This document shows positions 44,365 through 52,714 of a stretch of 64,000 nucleotides of DNA, piece after piece. The notes under the pieces are model-generated. The model did no database searches, was not told the DNA's origin, and saw only the letters and a program-made list of their open reading frames with translations. Source of the stretch: Candidatus Competibacteraceae bacterium (GTDB lineage Bacteria; Pseudomonadota; Gammaproteobacteria; Competibacterales; Competibacteraceae); the NCBI GenBank assembly GCA_016713505.1, contig JADJPA010000001.1:2555501-2619500 (forward strand). Direction: 5' to 3'. A program made the translations under genes and the position numbers. The first letter of the stretch is position 1. Every line of letters begins with the position of its first letter.

Positions 44365-44380
44365 CGTCCGCCGGCGGACG
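44365..44380. repeat. Perfect 16-base palindrome in the pilT leader
   Basis: CGTCCGCCGGCGGACG is its own reverse complement and lies 29 bases upstream of the pilT start, between the promoter and the ribosome-binding site. It could form a hairpin in the pilT mRNA leader or be an operator. No family match is claimed. Confidence 0.35.
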
Positions 44381-44400
44381 GCTCTTAAAGCGGATTTCGA

Positions 44401-44428
44401 ATAGTATATAGCGCAAAACCCTTGTAAA
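44401..44428 (-). promoter_or_regulatory. Candidate pilT promoter
   Basis: On the minus strand TTTACA (44428-44423) and TACTAT (44406-44401) are 16 bases apart, five and four matches to the sigma70 hexamers. It lies 65 bases upstream of pilT and reads through the palindrome at 44365-44380. Confidence 0.4.
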
Positions 44429-44457
44429 CCGCCCGGTCATCCCCGAGAGACCTCAAC

Positions 44458-45144
44458 ATGAACAGCGATCTGCCCGCACGCTTGACAGCGGTTTTAGCCC
44501 GCATCCGTGCCGCCGAGCGCCGCTTCGAGCGCCCGGCGGGTTCGGTCCGGCTGCTGGCGGTCAGCAAAACGCAAACCGCAGCCGCCATCGCCCGCTTGGC
44601 TGGCGCGGGCCAGCACTGTTTCGGTGAAAACTATCTACAGGAAAGCCTGGATAAAATGCGCGAGCTGCTGGATCTCGACTTGGAATGGCATTTTATCGGC
44701 CCCATCCAGGCCAACAAGACCCGTCTCATCGCCGAACGGTTCGCCTGGGTTCACAGCGTGGATCGACTAAAAGTCGCCGAACGCCTGAGCGCGCAACGGC
44801 CCGGCTCGCTACCGCCCCTGAACCTCTGCCTTCAGATCAATATCAGCCGGGAAGACAGCAAACACGGCCTGGACGAGACGGAGGTTCCGGCCCTCGCCAA
44901 GGCGGTATCCACGCTGCCGCAACTACGGCTGCGCGGGCTGATGGCGGTTCCCGCGCCGGCGGCGGACTTCAACGCCCAACGCGAACCCCTGGCCCGGCTT
45001 CGCGTGATTCAAGAGCGACTGATCGCGCAAGATTTGCCGCTCGACACCTTGTCCATGGGCATGACCGACGATCTTGAGGCCGCCATCGCCGAAGGCAGCA
45101 CGCTGGTGCGGATCGGCACCGCGCTCTTCGGACCCCGCGCCTGA
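44458..45144 (+). CDS. yggS: PLP homeostasis protein YggS
   Basis: A 228-residue single-domain alanine-racemase-like barrel that binds pyridoxal phosphate and keeps its free pool in balance. The Schiff-base Lys is in LLAVSKTQ (near residue 36), and the family blocks FGENYLQE, WHFIGPIQANKTR, HSVDRLKVAERL and LSMGMTDDLEAAIAEGSTLVRIG (in part) are intact. It is divergent from pilT and upstream of proC, as in Pseudomonas and E. coli. Confidence 0.96.
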   Translation: MNSDLPARLTAVLARIRAAERRFERPAGSVRLLAVSKTQTAAAIARLAGAGQHCFGENYLQESLDKMRELLDLDLEWHFIGPIQANKTRLIAERFAWVHSVDRLKVAERLSAQRPGSLPPLNLCLQINISREDSKHGLDETEVPALAKAVSTLPQLRLRGLMAVPAPAADFNAQREPLARLRVIQERLIAQDLPLDTLSMGMTDDLEAAIAEGSTLVRIGTALFGPRA

Positions 45145-45236
45145 ACGAGCGGTTTGCAGTATGCTAAGTGTTTAACCAACCCGACCAGGTTCGAACCGAC
45201 CCGCCAAAATCGTTTTGCCGCACTGGAAGCTGATCG

Positions 45237-45668
45237 ATGCCGCCACCCGTTTCGAGCGTTATCTCTCGCATCGCCCGCCGTTTGGCAGGCTTGGCATTGC
45301 TGGCCGCGCCACTCCTCGCCGGAGCAGACGACAACTATTTGCGCGAGATTGAAGAAGAGGCCAAGCACCAAGCCACGATCCTGACCACCAGCCAACCCCT
45401 GCCCTCGCCATTTCAGGAGCCACCGGCGCCGCCCGCACCGCCGGTCGCCGGCGCGAGCACGGACGCGGCCCCCGAGCGATTGGCGTCGGGATTGGACCGG
45501 GCCGCCTTTGAAAAAGCGTTGCGAGACCGATTACCGAAAGAACGCTACGCCTCTTTTCAACGGCTCGGTAATGCCGATCAACAACAAGTTTACCAACATT
45601 ATCAGAAAGATAGCGGCATCGCTAGCATCAGCGAGCAGATCGTCCGACTGGCGTCTGGAAAACCCTGA
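45237..45668 (+). CDS. Exported hypothetical protein
   Basis: A 143-residue protein with a Sec-type signal peptide (residues 1-30, ending LLAGADD), a Pro-rich stretch in the middle (PFQEPPAPPAPPV) and a C-terminal helical region ending RLASGKP. A conserved-looking core RLPKERYASFQRLGNADQQQVYQHYQ (in part: RYASFQRLGNADQQQVY) suggests a small domain. I know no family for certain. It is inserted between yggS and proC and has the same direction, with 72 bases to proC. Confidence 0.65.
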   Translation: MPPPVSSVISRIARRLAGLALLAAPLLAGADDNYLREIEEEAKHQATILTTSQPLPSPFQEPPAPPAPPVAGASTDAAPERLASGLDRAAFEKALRDRLPKERYASFQRLGNADQQQVYQHYQKDSGIASISEQIVRLASGKP

Positions 45669-45740
45669 AGCCATTTGCGAGCACCTGCGTCACGGCGCTC
45701 GGTTCCCTTGGAAGCTACCCAAAAACACCACGAGGTGGTG

Positions 45741-46574
45741 ATGACAGAGCTCTCAATCGCCTTCATCGGTGGAGGCAACATGACCCGCAGCCTGATCGGC
45801 GGCCTGATCGCCGGCGGCCACATTCCCGATCAGATCCAGGTGGCGGAGCCCGACGCCGGCCAGCGGGAGTTCCTGCGCAGCCGCTACGGAGTTCCCACCA
45901 GCGCCGACAACCCGGCCGTGATCGAACATGCCCAAGCCATCGTTCTGGCGGTCAAGCCGCAGATCCTACAGGAAGTCGCCCGGCAGCTCGCGCCTGAAAT
46001 TCAACGCTGCCAGCCCCTGGTTATCTCCATCGCCGCCGGCGTGCGCGAGCCGGATTTGCGCCGCTGGCTGGGCGGCGGCAGCTTGGCTCTGGTGCGAACC
46101 ATGCCCAACACACCGGCTCTGGTCGGCAGCGCCGCCAGCGCGCTGTTCGCCAACGAATTCGTCTCGGAAAAGCGCCGGCAACTGGCGGAATCACTGTTGC
46201 GGGCGGTCGGCGCGACGGTCTGGGTCGATGATGAAAGCCTGCTGGATACGGTGACCGCCTTGTCCGGCAGCGGGCCGGCTTACTTTTTTTTGCTGATGGA
46301 AGCACTGGAGCAGGCGGCGCTCGATTTGGGTTTGGATGCCGACACCGCTCGCCTACTGACGCTTCAGACCGCCTTCGGCGCGGCCAAGATGGCGTTAGAG
46401 AGCGTGGAAAGCCCCGCCATCTTACGCGCTCGGGTCACGTCGCCGGGCGGTACGACCGAACGCGCCCTGGCGATCCTGCGCGACGGCGGCGTCGAAACGC
46501 TGCTGGCCAAAGCGTTGGAGGCCGCCCGCCAGCGCGCCCACGAGTTGGGTGATTTATTGGGGAGACAACCATGA
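45741..46574 (+). CDS. proC: Pyrroline-5-carboxylate reductase
   Basis: A 277-residue cytoplasmic enzyme for the last step of proline synthesis, using NAD(P)H. The N-terminal Rossmann motif is IAFIGGGNMTRSLIGG; later LAVKPQ, MPNTPALVGSAASALFAN and the dimer helix with VTALSGSGPAYFF and RVTSPGGTTERAL are all diagnostic. ATG 45741 has GAGG six bases upstream; the frame open from 45675 is longer but lacks support. The stop overlaps yggT (ATGA). Confidence 0.97.
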   Translation: MTELSIAFIGGGNMTRSLIGGLIAGGHIPDQIQVAEPDAGQREFLRSRYGVPTSADNPAVIEHAQAIVLAVKPQILQEVARQLAPEIQRCQPLVISIAAGVREPDLRRWLGGGSLALVRTMPNTPALVGSAASALFANEFVSEKRRQLAESLLRAVGATVWVDDESLLDTVTALSGSGPAYFFLLMEALEQAALDLGLDADTARLLTLQTAFGAAKMALESVESPAILRARVTSPGGTTERALAILRDGGVETLLAKALEAARQRAHELGDLLGRQP

Positions 46575-47125
46575 CCGCCACTATCTTCCTGATTCAGACG
46601 CTTTTTGGGTTTTATATCCTGGCGGTGATGCTGCGTTTTCTGTTGCAATGCGTGCGCGCCGATTTCTATAACCCGCTGGTGCAATTTCTGGTTCGGATCA
46701 CCAACCCGCTGCTGGTGCCGCTGCGCCGGATCGTTCCAGGTTATCGGGGCTGGGATTTAGCCTCAATCGTGCTGGCCTTCACCTTGCAACTGGTCGAAAT
46801 CGCGGTGGTGACCCTGCTGCTGGGCCGGGATGCCAACATCGGCGGCTTGATGCTGTTGACCGTCATGGAACTGCTCAAGCTGCTGATCAATATTTATCTC
46901 TGGGGCGTGGTGATTCAGGCCGTTCTAAGCTGGTTTAGCCCCGACCCCTATCATCCGGCGGCGCGGGTGTTGGCCCAGCTGACCGCACCGTTACTGCGAC
47001 CGGCCCGCCGCTTGTTACCGCCGATTTCCGGCGTGGACCTATCGCCCATGGTGGTGATCGTGGCTCTCATTTTCATCAGCCTGCTGCTTCAGGATTTCCT
47101 GGGATTTTGGCTCGGAGCCCGTTGA
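46571..47125 (+). CDS. yggT: YggT-family inner-membrane protein
   Basis: A 184-residue integral membrane protein with two copies of the YggT module, each with the R-x-x-x-P-x-x-L-x-x-R signature: NPLVQFLVRITNPLLVPLRR (in part) and DPYHPAARVLAQLTAPLLRPARR (in part). Four to five helices are visible. Members are placed in division or envelope upkeep and in osmotic shock; precise function is unknown. It overlaps proC by 4 bases and is followed by yggU. Confidence 0.93.
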   Translation: MTATIFLIQTLFGFYILAVMLRFLLQCVRADFYNPLVQFLVRITNPLLVPLRRIVPGYRGWDLASIVLAFTLQLVEIAVVTLLLGRDANIGGLMLLTVMELLKLLINIYLWGVVIQAVLSWFSPDPYHPAARVLAQLTAPLLRPARRLLPPISGVDLSPMVVIVALIFISLLLQDFLGFWLGAR

Positions 47126-47129
47126 AAGC

Positions 47130-47429
47130 ATGGAGCCGGGCTGGTATCGCTGGGAGGGCGCGGATTTGATCTTGCAGGTGCGCGCCCAACCGCGCGCCGG
47201 GCGCGACGAATGGCTGGAACCGCGCGGCGGCCGGATTTGCGTCCGAATTGCCGCGCCGCCGGTGGACGGCAAGGCCAACGCGCATCTGCGGGAATTTCTG
47301 GCCGCCCTGTTTGGAGTCGCGAAACACCAAGTGACCCTGTTGGCCGGAGAGACGGGCCGCGACAAGCGAATGCGCATCGCCGCACCGCGCCGGCTGCCGC
47401 CGGGAATCGGGCCTTCAAGCGCGCCTTAA
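47130..47429 (+). CDS. yggU: DUF167 protein YggU
   Basis: A 99-residue protein of the UPF0235/DUF167 family. The signature APPVDGKANAHLREFLAALFGV and VTLLAGETGRDKRMRI is complete. It starts 5 bases after yggT. The function is unknown; the order yggS-proC-yggT-yggU is widely conserved. Confidence 0.92.
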   Translation: MEPGWYRWEGADLILQVRAQPRAGRDEWLEPRGGRICVRIAAPPVDGKANAHLREFLAALFGVAKHQVTLLAGETGRDKRMRIAAPRRLPPGIGPSSAP

Positions 47430-47495
47430 GCGCCCTTGCAAACTCGCTCTTTCCAAAAAACTGAAAAACTTATGAATTGATCTTGAGTCCGGCCG

Positions 47496-47524
47496 TTGCC
47501 GCCAAACCCGCCGCCCATTAGACT
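47496..47524 (+). promoter_or_regulatory. Weak candidate promoter upstream of metX
   Basis: TTGCCG (47496-47501), 17 bases and TAGACT (47519-47524) give four matches to each sigma70 hexamer. It lies in the 152-base gap between yggU and metX, 57 bases before the start codon. No SAM riboswitch-like structure was made out in the gap. Confidence 0.25.
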
Positions 47525-47581
47525 GGACCTCCCGTTTTTACACGATCCCCCAAGCCTCTCACAACTCCGTTCAGAAGTACG

Positions 47582-48748
47582 ATGCCGAACAATTTTCCCC
47601 CGGATTCGGTCGGGGTGGTCAGCCCCCAGACCGCGCGCTTCGTCGAACCGCTGGCGCTGGATTGCGGCCGTTCGCTGGCCGAATACGAAATCGTTTACGA
47701 AACCTATGGCGCCCTCAATGCCGCCGCCAGCAACGCTGTGCTGATCTGCCACGCCTTATCGGGCGACCATCACGTCGCCGGCTATCACCGGGACGGCGAC
47801 CCCAGCAAACCGGGTTGGTGGGATAACTGCATCGGACCCGGCAAACCGATTGATACCGACCAGTTCTTCGTCGTGTGCTGCAACAATCTGGGTGGCTGCA
47901 AAGGCTCCACCGGCCCCACCGCCATCAACCCCGACACCCGCAAACCCTACGGGCCGGATTTCCCCATCGTCACCGTCAAGGACTGGGTGCGCAGCCAAGC
48001 TCGGCTGGCCGATCACCTCGGCGTCCGGCGCTGGGCGGCGATCGTCGGCGGCAGCCTCGGCGGAATGCAGGCCATGCAATGGGCCATCACCTTTCCCGAC
48101 CGGGTGCGCCACTCGCTGGTGATCGCCGCCGCGCCGCGCCTGTCGGCCCAAAACATCGCCTTCAACGAAGTCGCGCGCCAGGCGATCCTGTCCGATCCCG
48201 ATTTTCACCACGGCCACTATTACGAATTCGGCGTGGTTCCGCGCCGCGGCTTGATGATCGCCCGAATGTTGGGACATATCACCTATTTGTCCGATGAAGG
48301 GATGCGCGCCAAATTCGGCCGCGAGCTGCGCGAAGGCACCCCGAACTTCCACTTCAATTTCGACACCGAATTTCAGGTGGAAAGTTATCTGCGCCATCAA
48401 GGGCGCGCCTTCGTGGACCGCTTCGACGCCAACACCTATTTGCTGATCACCAAGACGCTGGATTACTTCGACCCGGCGGCCGACTTCGACCAGGATTTAT
48501 CGGCCGCGCTCCACCGCGCCCAAGCGGGGTTCCTGGTCGTCTCATTCACCAGCGACTGGCGGTTCGCGCCAGCCCGCTCGCGCGAGATCGTGCGCGATCT
48601 GGTGCGAGCGGGCCGCGAGGTCAGCTACGTCGAAGTGCCGTCCGAATACGGCCATGACGCCTTTTTGATGCCGATCCCGCTTTATCACGAGGCCTTGCGC
48701 TCCTATCTGGTCAGAGTCGCCAGGGAGGTCAACGATCATGCGGCCTGA
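47582..48748 (+). CDS. metX: Homoserine O-acyltransferase MetX
   Basis: A 388-residue alpha/beta-hydrolase-fold enzyme that acylates homoserine in methionine synthesis. The nucleophile Ser lies in VGGSLGGMQAMQWA, and Asp and His of the triad are in TSDWRF and YGHDAFL. CCNNLGGCKGSTGP is a MetX signature. In gammaproteobacteria of this type MetX is often a succinyltransferase in fact, so the acyl donor is left open. It overlaps metW by 11 bases, the conserved metX-metW pair. Confidence 0.95.
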   Translation: MPNNFPPDSVGVVSPQTARFVEPLALDCGRSLAEYEIVYETYGALNAAASNAVLICHALSGDHHVAGYHRDGDPSKPGWWDNCIGPGKPIDTDQFFVVCCNNLGGCKGSTGPTAINPDTRKPYGPDFPIVTVKDWVRSQARLADHLGVRRWAAIVGGSLGGMQAMQWAITFPDRVRHSLVIAAAPRLSAQNIAFNEVARQAILSDPDFHHGHYYEFGVVPRRGLMIARMLGHITYLSDEGMRAKFGRELREGTPNFHFNFDTEFQVESYLRHQGRAFVDRFDANTYLLITKTLDYFDPAADFDQDLSAALHRAQAGFLVVSFTSDWRFAPARSREIVRDLVRAGREVSYVEVPSEYGHDAFLMPIPLYHEALRSYLVRVAREVNDHAA

Positions 48749-49331
48749 ACTGGAACTGATCGGCGACTGGATCCGTCCCGGCGCGCGGGTGCTGGACCTG
48801 GGCTGCGGCGATGGCGCGCTGCTGTCCCATCTGCGCGCCCGCCGGCAAGTCAGCGGTTACGGCCTGGAAATCGATACCGCCAACATCGTCAAGTGCATTC
48901 AGGCCGGCGTCAGCGTGATTCACGCCGATCTGGAGGACGGTTTGGCGGACTTCGGCGACGCTAGCTTCGATTACGTCATCATGACCCAAACCTTGCAGGC
49001 GGTGCGCCATACCGAAGCGCTGCTGGATGAGATGCTGCGGGTGGGCCGTCAGGGTATCGTGACCTTTCCCAATTTCGGCTTTTGGCGCTGTCGGGCTCAG
49101 GTCGCCTTGCAGGGCTTGATGCCGGTGGTCAAGACCTTACCCTATCAGTGGTACGATACGCCTAACGTTCATCTGTTCACGCTCCGCGATTTTGAAGCGC
49201 TATGCCGACGCAAGCGCATCGATATCCTGGAACGCACGGTACTGGATCACGCCCACCGGACTTGGCTCGGGTCGCGGCTGTGGCCCAACCTGCTGAGTGA
49301 AATCGCACTGTACCGGCTCAGTCGCGCCTGA
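48738..49331 (+). CDS. metW: Methionine biosynthesis protein MetW
   Basis: A 197-residue class I methyltransferase-like protein. The SAM-binding motif is VLDLGCGDGALLSHL, followed by GYGLEID and the MetW-specific VIMTQTLQAVRHTEALLDEMLRVG (in part) and YQWYDTPNVHLFT. It is always paired with metX and seems to stimulate MetX activity; a methyl-transfer reaction has not been shown. The type II secretion genes begin 53 bases later. Confidence 0.95.
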   Translation: MRPELELIGDWIRPGARVLDLGCGDGALLSHLRARRQVSGYGLEIDTANIVKCIQAGVSVIHADLEDGLADFGDASFDYVIMTQTLQAVRHTEALLDEMLRVGRQGIVTFPNFGFWRCRAQVALQGLMPVVKTLPYQWYDTPNVHLFTLRDFEALCRRKRIDILERTVLDHAHRTWLGSRLWPNLLSEIALYRLSRA

Positions 49332-49384
49332 GCGGCCCGTATGCCGCATCCCAACCGCCCTTGGCTGGATTCTGGAGATTCGCG

Positions 49385-49846
49385 ATGTTGACTACCCTGC
49401 TTGCCCTTCGCCGCCGCACTCACCCGCTCGTTCGCCCGCGCGGCTTCACCCTGATCGAAGTCATGGTCGTGGTGGTGATTCTCAGCATTCTGGCGGCGGT
49501 GGTGGTGCCGCGCATCATGGATAATCCCGACAAGGCCCGCGTAGTCAAAGCCAAGCAGGATATCCGGGTGCTCAAGAACCAACTGGATTTGTACCGCTTG
49601 CACAACTTCCGCTATCCGACCACCGAACAGGGCCTGGAGGCGCTGGTGCACAAGCCGGCGGACGCAACCCGCTGGCAGGAAGGCGGCTACCTCGATAAGC
49701 TGCCCAAGGACCCCTGGAGCAAACCCTATCAATATCTCAATCCCGGCCAGCACGGCGAGATCGACATCTATTCCCTGGGCGCCGACGGCCAACCGGGCGG
49801 CGAGGGCGTGGATGCCGACATCGGCAATTGGAATCTAGACGACTGA
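49385..49846 (+). CDS. gspG: Type II secretion major pseudopilin GspG
   Basis: A 153-residue prepilin-like protein and the main pseudopilus subunit. The prepilin peptidase site is RPRG/FTLIEV with Glu at +5, followed by the hydrophobic stem, then the GspG signatures YPTTEQGLEALV, KDPWSKPYQY and the calcium-binding YSLGADGQPGGEGVDADIGNW (in part). ATG 49385 gives a 20-residue leader. It starts the gspG-N run; gspC, D, E and F are not upstream (metW is). Confidence 0.96.
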   Translation: MLTTLLALRRRTHPLVRPRGFTLIEVMVVVVILSILAAVVVPRIMDNPDKARVVKAKQDIRVLKNQLDLYRLHNFRYPTTEQGLEALVHKPADATRWQEGGYLDKLPKDPWSKPYQYLNPGQHGEIDIYSLGADGQPGGEGVDADIGNWNLDD

Positions 49847-49872
49847 CCGGTAACGAACCGCCGAAACATTCG

Positions 49873-50388
49873 ATGATCGCCCCAGCGCGCGGCTTCACCC
49901 TGCTGGAAATCCTGATCGTGATGGTGCTGATCGGCATCATCACCAGCTTCGCCCTGCTCTCGGTCGGCGGCGGACCTCGGGAGCGCTTGGCGGAAGAAGC
50001 CCAGCGGCTGGCGGCGCTGGTCGAACTGCACCAGCAAGAAGCCACTCTGAGCGGCGAAACTCGCGGCATCCAATTCGCCCGAACCGGCTACGCCATCCTG
50101 CGTCAGGACGGAAAAGGAATATGGCAAGCACCGGCCGCTGCCGGGACTCTGATCCAGCATCAGTTACCCCCTGAAATCGTCCTGGGACTGTGGGTCGAAG
50201 GCCGGTTGGCGCCTCTGAAAGAATCTGCTAACCGGCCGCAGGTGTTACTGCTGGCGAGCGGTGAAACCACGGAATTCGTCGCCGTCTTCGGACTCGCCGA
50301 CGAGCAAGGACGGGGGCCGGACGCTGCCCTGTATCGGGTCGCGAGCGACCCGATGGGCCGGCTGACGGCGGGCGCGGTCACCCGATGA
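49873..50388 (+). CDS. gspH: Type II secretion minor pseudopilin GspH
   Basis: A 171-residue minor pseudopilin. The cleavage site is MIAPARG/FTLLEI with Glu +5, the hydrophobic stem follows, and the globular part begins with RERLAEEAQRLAALVELHQQEA (in part), a GspH/FimT pattern. It helps form the pseudopilus tip. ATG 49873 puts the leader at 7 residues. The stop overlaps gspI (ATGA). Confidence 0.92.
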   Translation: MIAPARGFTLLEILIVMVLIGIITSFALLSVGGGPRERLAEEAQRLAALVELHQQEATLSGETRGIQFARTGYAILRQDGKGIWQAPAAAGTLIQHQLPPEIVLGLWVEGRLAPLKESANRPQVLLLASGETTEFVAVFGLADEQGRGPDAALYRVASDPMGRLTAGAVTR

Positions 50389-50855
50389 AACGCGCGGCGG
50401 GATTCACCCTGCTGGAGGTATTGGTCGCGCTGGCGGTGTTGGCCATCGCCATGGGCGCGATCATCAGCGTCGCTACCCAGAGCGCCAATACGGTCGGTTA
50501 TCTGCGCGATCAAACCTTCGCCGGCTGGGTCGCTCTCAATAAGATCAATGAATTGTTGCTCGATCCCGAAGCTTGGCCCGAACGAGGCGGGCGCAAGGGC
50601 AACAGCGAACTGGCCAACCGAACGTGGTTTTGGGAAACGCGCTTTCAAAAGACCTCGGATGCCGACCTCATCGCTCTGGAAATCGTGGTGCGCCCCCGCG
50701 AGGGCGGGTCGGTGCTGAGCGTGCTGACGGCCTTCAAAAGCCGCCCGCCCAAGGACGAAACCCCAGACCCCGCTGGCCCAGAACAAGCCGCTGCCCCGCC
50801 GCAAGAGCCGCCTGCGTCGGTTCCGACGGCCAAGCCCAAGCCGCCCTCGCCATGA
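50385..50855 (+). CDS. gspI: Type II secretion minor pseudopilin GspI
   Basis: A 156-residue minor pseudopilin with cleavage site MKRAAG/FTLLEV and Glu +5, then the stem and a short globular domain (NKINELLLDPEAWP, NRTWFWETRFQKT). The last 35 or so residues are a Pro/Ala/Lys-rich tail not found in typical GspI. It nucleates the GspI-J-K tip complex. It overlaps gspH by 4 bases and is followed by gspJ after 7. Confidence 0.92.
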   Translation: MKRAAGFTLLEVLVALAVLAIAMGAIISVATQSANTVGYLRDQTFAGWVALNKINELLLDPEAWPERGGRKGNSELANRTWFWETRFQKTSDADLIALEIVVRPREGGSVLSVLTAFKSRPPKDETPDPAGPEQAAAPPQEPPASVPTAKPKPPSP

Positions 50856-50862
50856 GATTCGC

Positions 50863-51513
50863 ATGAGATTCGCGGCGCGCGGTTTCACGTTGCTGGAGCT
50901 GCTGGTCGCCCTGGCGGTATTCGCCATCATGGCCACCGCCGCCTACAGCGGCCTGCGCAACGTTCTGGTCACCCGCAGCGTCGTGGAGACCCAAAGCCGC
51001 CGGCTGGCGCTGGTGCAACTGGCGGTTTTCCGGCTGGAGCAGGATATCGAGCAGGCGGTGCCGCGCGCCATTCGCGATGAATACGGCGAACCGCAGGCCG
51101 CGCTGCTCGGCGGCGAACTGGCCGGCGACCGGCTGACTCTGACGCGCGCCGGCTGGGACAATCCGCTCGGTCAGCCGCGCGCCGGCTTGCAGCGAGTTGC
51201 TTATCGGCTGCGGGACGGACGCTTGTGGCGGCTTTATTGGGATGTCCTGGATCGCGGTGGCTTGGGCGAACCGCGTGAAACCCTGCTGCTGGAGCGGGTC
51301 CGGGAATTCCGGGTACGCTTTCTCAAGGGCAAGGAATGGCAAAACGACTGGCCGTCGACGGCCAGCGATGGCGGCGGAGGCGGCCATGGCGGTGGAATCG
51401 GCGCTGAAAACGCCGCTCGGAAAAATCTCGACGCGCTGCCCCGCGCGGTCGAAATCAGCTTGACCCTGGAGGATTGGGGTGAAATCAGCCGCTTGTTGCC
51501 CCTACCCGGTTGA
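50863..51513 (+). CDS. gspJ: Type II secretion minor pseudopilin GspJ
   Basis: A 216-residue minor pseudopilin. The cleavage site is RFAARG/FTLLEL with Glu +5. GspJ features follow: FRLEQDIEQAVPRAIRDEYG and LLLERVREFRVRFL. Near residues 165-185 there is a Gly/His-rich loop (GGGGGHGGG) that looks like a low-complexity insertion. A good ribosome-binding site for gspK (GGAGG, 51468-51472) lies inside its 3' end. Confidence 0.92.
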   Translation: MRFAARGFTLLELLVALAVFAIMATAAYSGLRNVLVTRSVVETQSRRLALVQLAVFRLEQDIEQAVPRAIRDEYGEPQAALLGGELAGDRLTLTRAGWDNPLGQPRAGLQRVAYRLRDGRLWRLYWDVLDRGGLGEPRETLLLERVREFRVRFLKGKEWQNDWPSTASDGGGGGHGGGIGAENAARKNLDALPRAVEISLTLEDWGEISRLLPLPG

Positions 51514-52708
51514 CGCCGGGTCTGGCCGCCCTCCGTCGACCGTGCGGCTGGCCGGTTTTGAGCGCTCGCAAACCGGCGTCGCGCTAATTACGGTCTTGTT
51601 GATCGTCTTTCTGGCCAGCGTCACCGCGACCAGCCTCGCCGCCCTGCAACAGATCGCCATCCGTCGCAGCACGGTTCTCCAACACCAGCAGCAAGCCCGA
51701 CTGTATACCCTGGCCATCGAACAGTGGGCGGTCCTCGTTTTAGCCCGCGACAGCCAGCAGAACGAGACCGACCACCTCCATGAGGAATGGGCTAACGCAT
51801 CGTCGGCCCTGCCGGTCACAGAAGGCGTGCTCTCGGCCCAGCTCCGCGATCTCCAAGGTTGTTTCAATCTCAACAATCTATGGCAGTCCGCTTCCTCGGC
51901 GAGCGCGACCGGCTCCGAAGACCCCAATTCGGATGCCAACCCGGATGCCAACCCGGATGCCAACCCGGAAAATCCGTCGAAAGACGGTAAAGACCCCGCG
52001 AAATCGCGCCAAGACCCGCAGGCCGCCGCCAAGGAAGGCGTCAATCCGCCCAAAAAGCCGTCTTCAGAGCAATCAGCCAGCGACCCAGCTCAAGATCCCG
52101 AGGTCCAGTCGGGCAAAGCGCGCTTGAATCAGGTGCAATATCAAGTTTTTCAGCGCCTGCTCAGCGCGCTCGAACTCAAACCCGAGCTGGCGCAGGCTAT
52201 CGTCGACTGGATCGATCCCGATCAAGACCCCATCTTTCCCGACGGTGCCGAAGATAGCGATTACAACGTGCTGACCCCGGCTTATCTGGCCGCCAACCGA
52301 CCCCTGTCGAGCGTGACGGAGCTACGGTTGATTAAAGGCATGGATCAGAACGCTTACGATAAACTGGCGCCGCTGGTTTGCGCGTTGCCTTCCAAGACGC
52401 CTTTGAACGTCAATACCGCGCCAGCGCAAGTGCTGGCGGCTTTGACGGAAGGTAAAGACCCCAAGGCAATGGAGCAGCTGTTGAAAAACCGGCCAGCGGA
52501 GGGCTACAAAAACGTGGACGAGTTTCTGAACGCGGCCGAGCTGACCGTGGACGCCACCCTGAAAAGCCAACTCAGCGTCGCCACCCAACATTTTTTATTG
52601 CAAGCCGAGGCGCGGGTGGGCGACGGGCGCGCGATGTTATACAGTACTTTATATCGCACTAAAAACAGTGTCCGCGTCCGGCGGCGCAGCTTTGGCAACC
52701 AGGACTAA
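51479..52708 (+). CDS. gspK: Type II secretion minor pseudopilin GspK
   Basis: A 409-residue minor pseudopilin that caps the pseudopilus. The cleavage site is RSQTG/VALITV; Glu +5 is absent, as is normal for GspK. The globular part has LQGCFNLNNLW, DWIDPDQDP and LNVNTAPAQVLAAL. Between the first two, about 75 residues of Asp/Pro/Lys/Ser-rich sequence with three 12-base repeats encoding D-A-N-P (51931 onward) are inserted. GTG 51479 has a strong GGAGG site inside gspJ; GTG 51542 would give a shorter, more usual leader. Confidence 0.92.
   Translation: MKSAACCPYPVDAGSGRPPSTVRLAGFERSQTGVALITVLLIVFLASVTATSLAALQQIAIRRSTVLQHQQQARLYTLAIEQWAVLVLARDSQQNETDHLHEEWANASSALPVTEGVLSAQLRDLQGCFNLNNLWQSASSASATGSEDPNSDANPDANPDANPENPSKDGKDPAKSRQDPQAAAKEGVNPPKKPSSEQSASDPAQDPEVQSGKARLNQVQYQVFQRLLSALELKPELAQAIVDWIDPDQDPIFPDGAEDSDYNVLTPAYLAANRPLSSVTELRLIKGMDQNAYDKLAPLVCALPSKTPLNVNTAPAQVLAALTEGKDPKAMEQLLKNRPAEGYKNVDEFLNAAELTVDATLKSQLSVATQHFLLQAEARVGDGRAMLYSTLYRTKNSVRVRRRSFGNQD
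51931..51966 (+). repeat. Three tandem 12-base repeats in gspK
   Basis: The unit GGATGCCAACCC occurs three times in direct succession and is almost identical, encoding Asp-Ala-Asn-Pro units; a diverged copy (GACCCCAATTC) stands just before. The repeats keep the reading frame and lie in the variable region of GspK, so they can change copy number without breaking the gene. Confidence 0.85.
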
Positions 52709-52714
52709 ACAACT

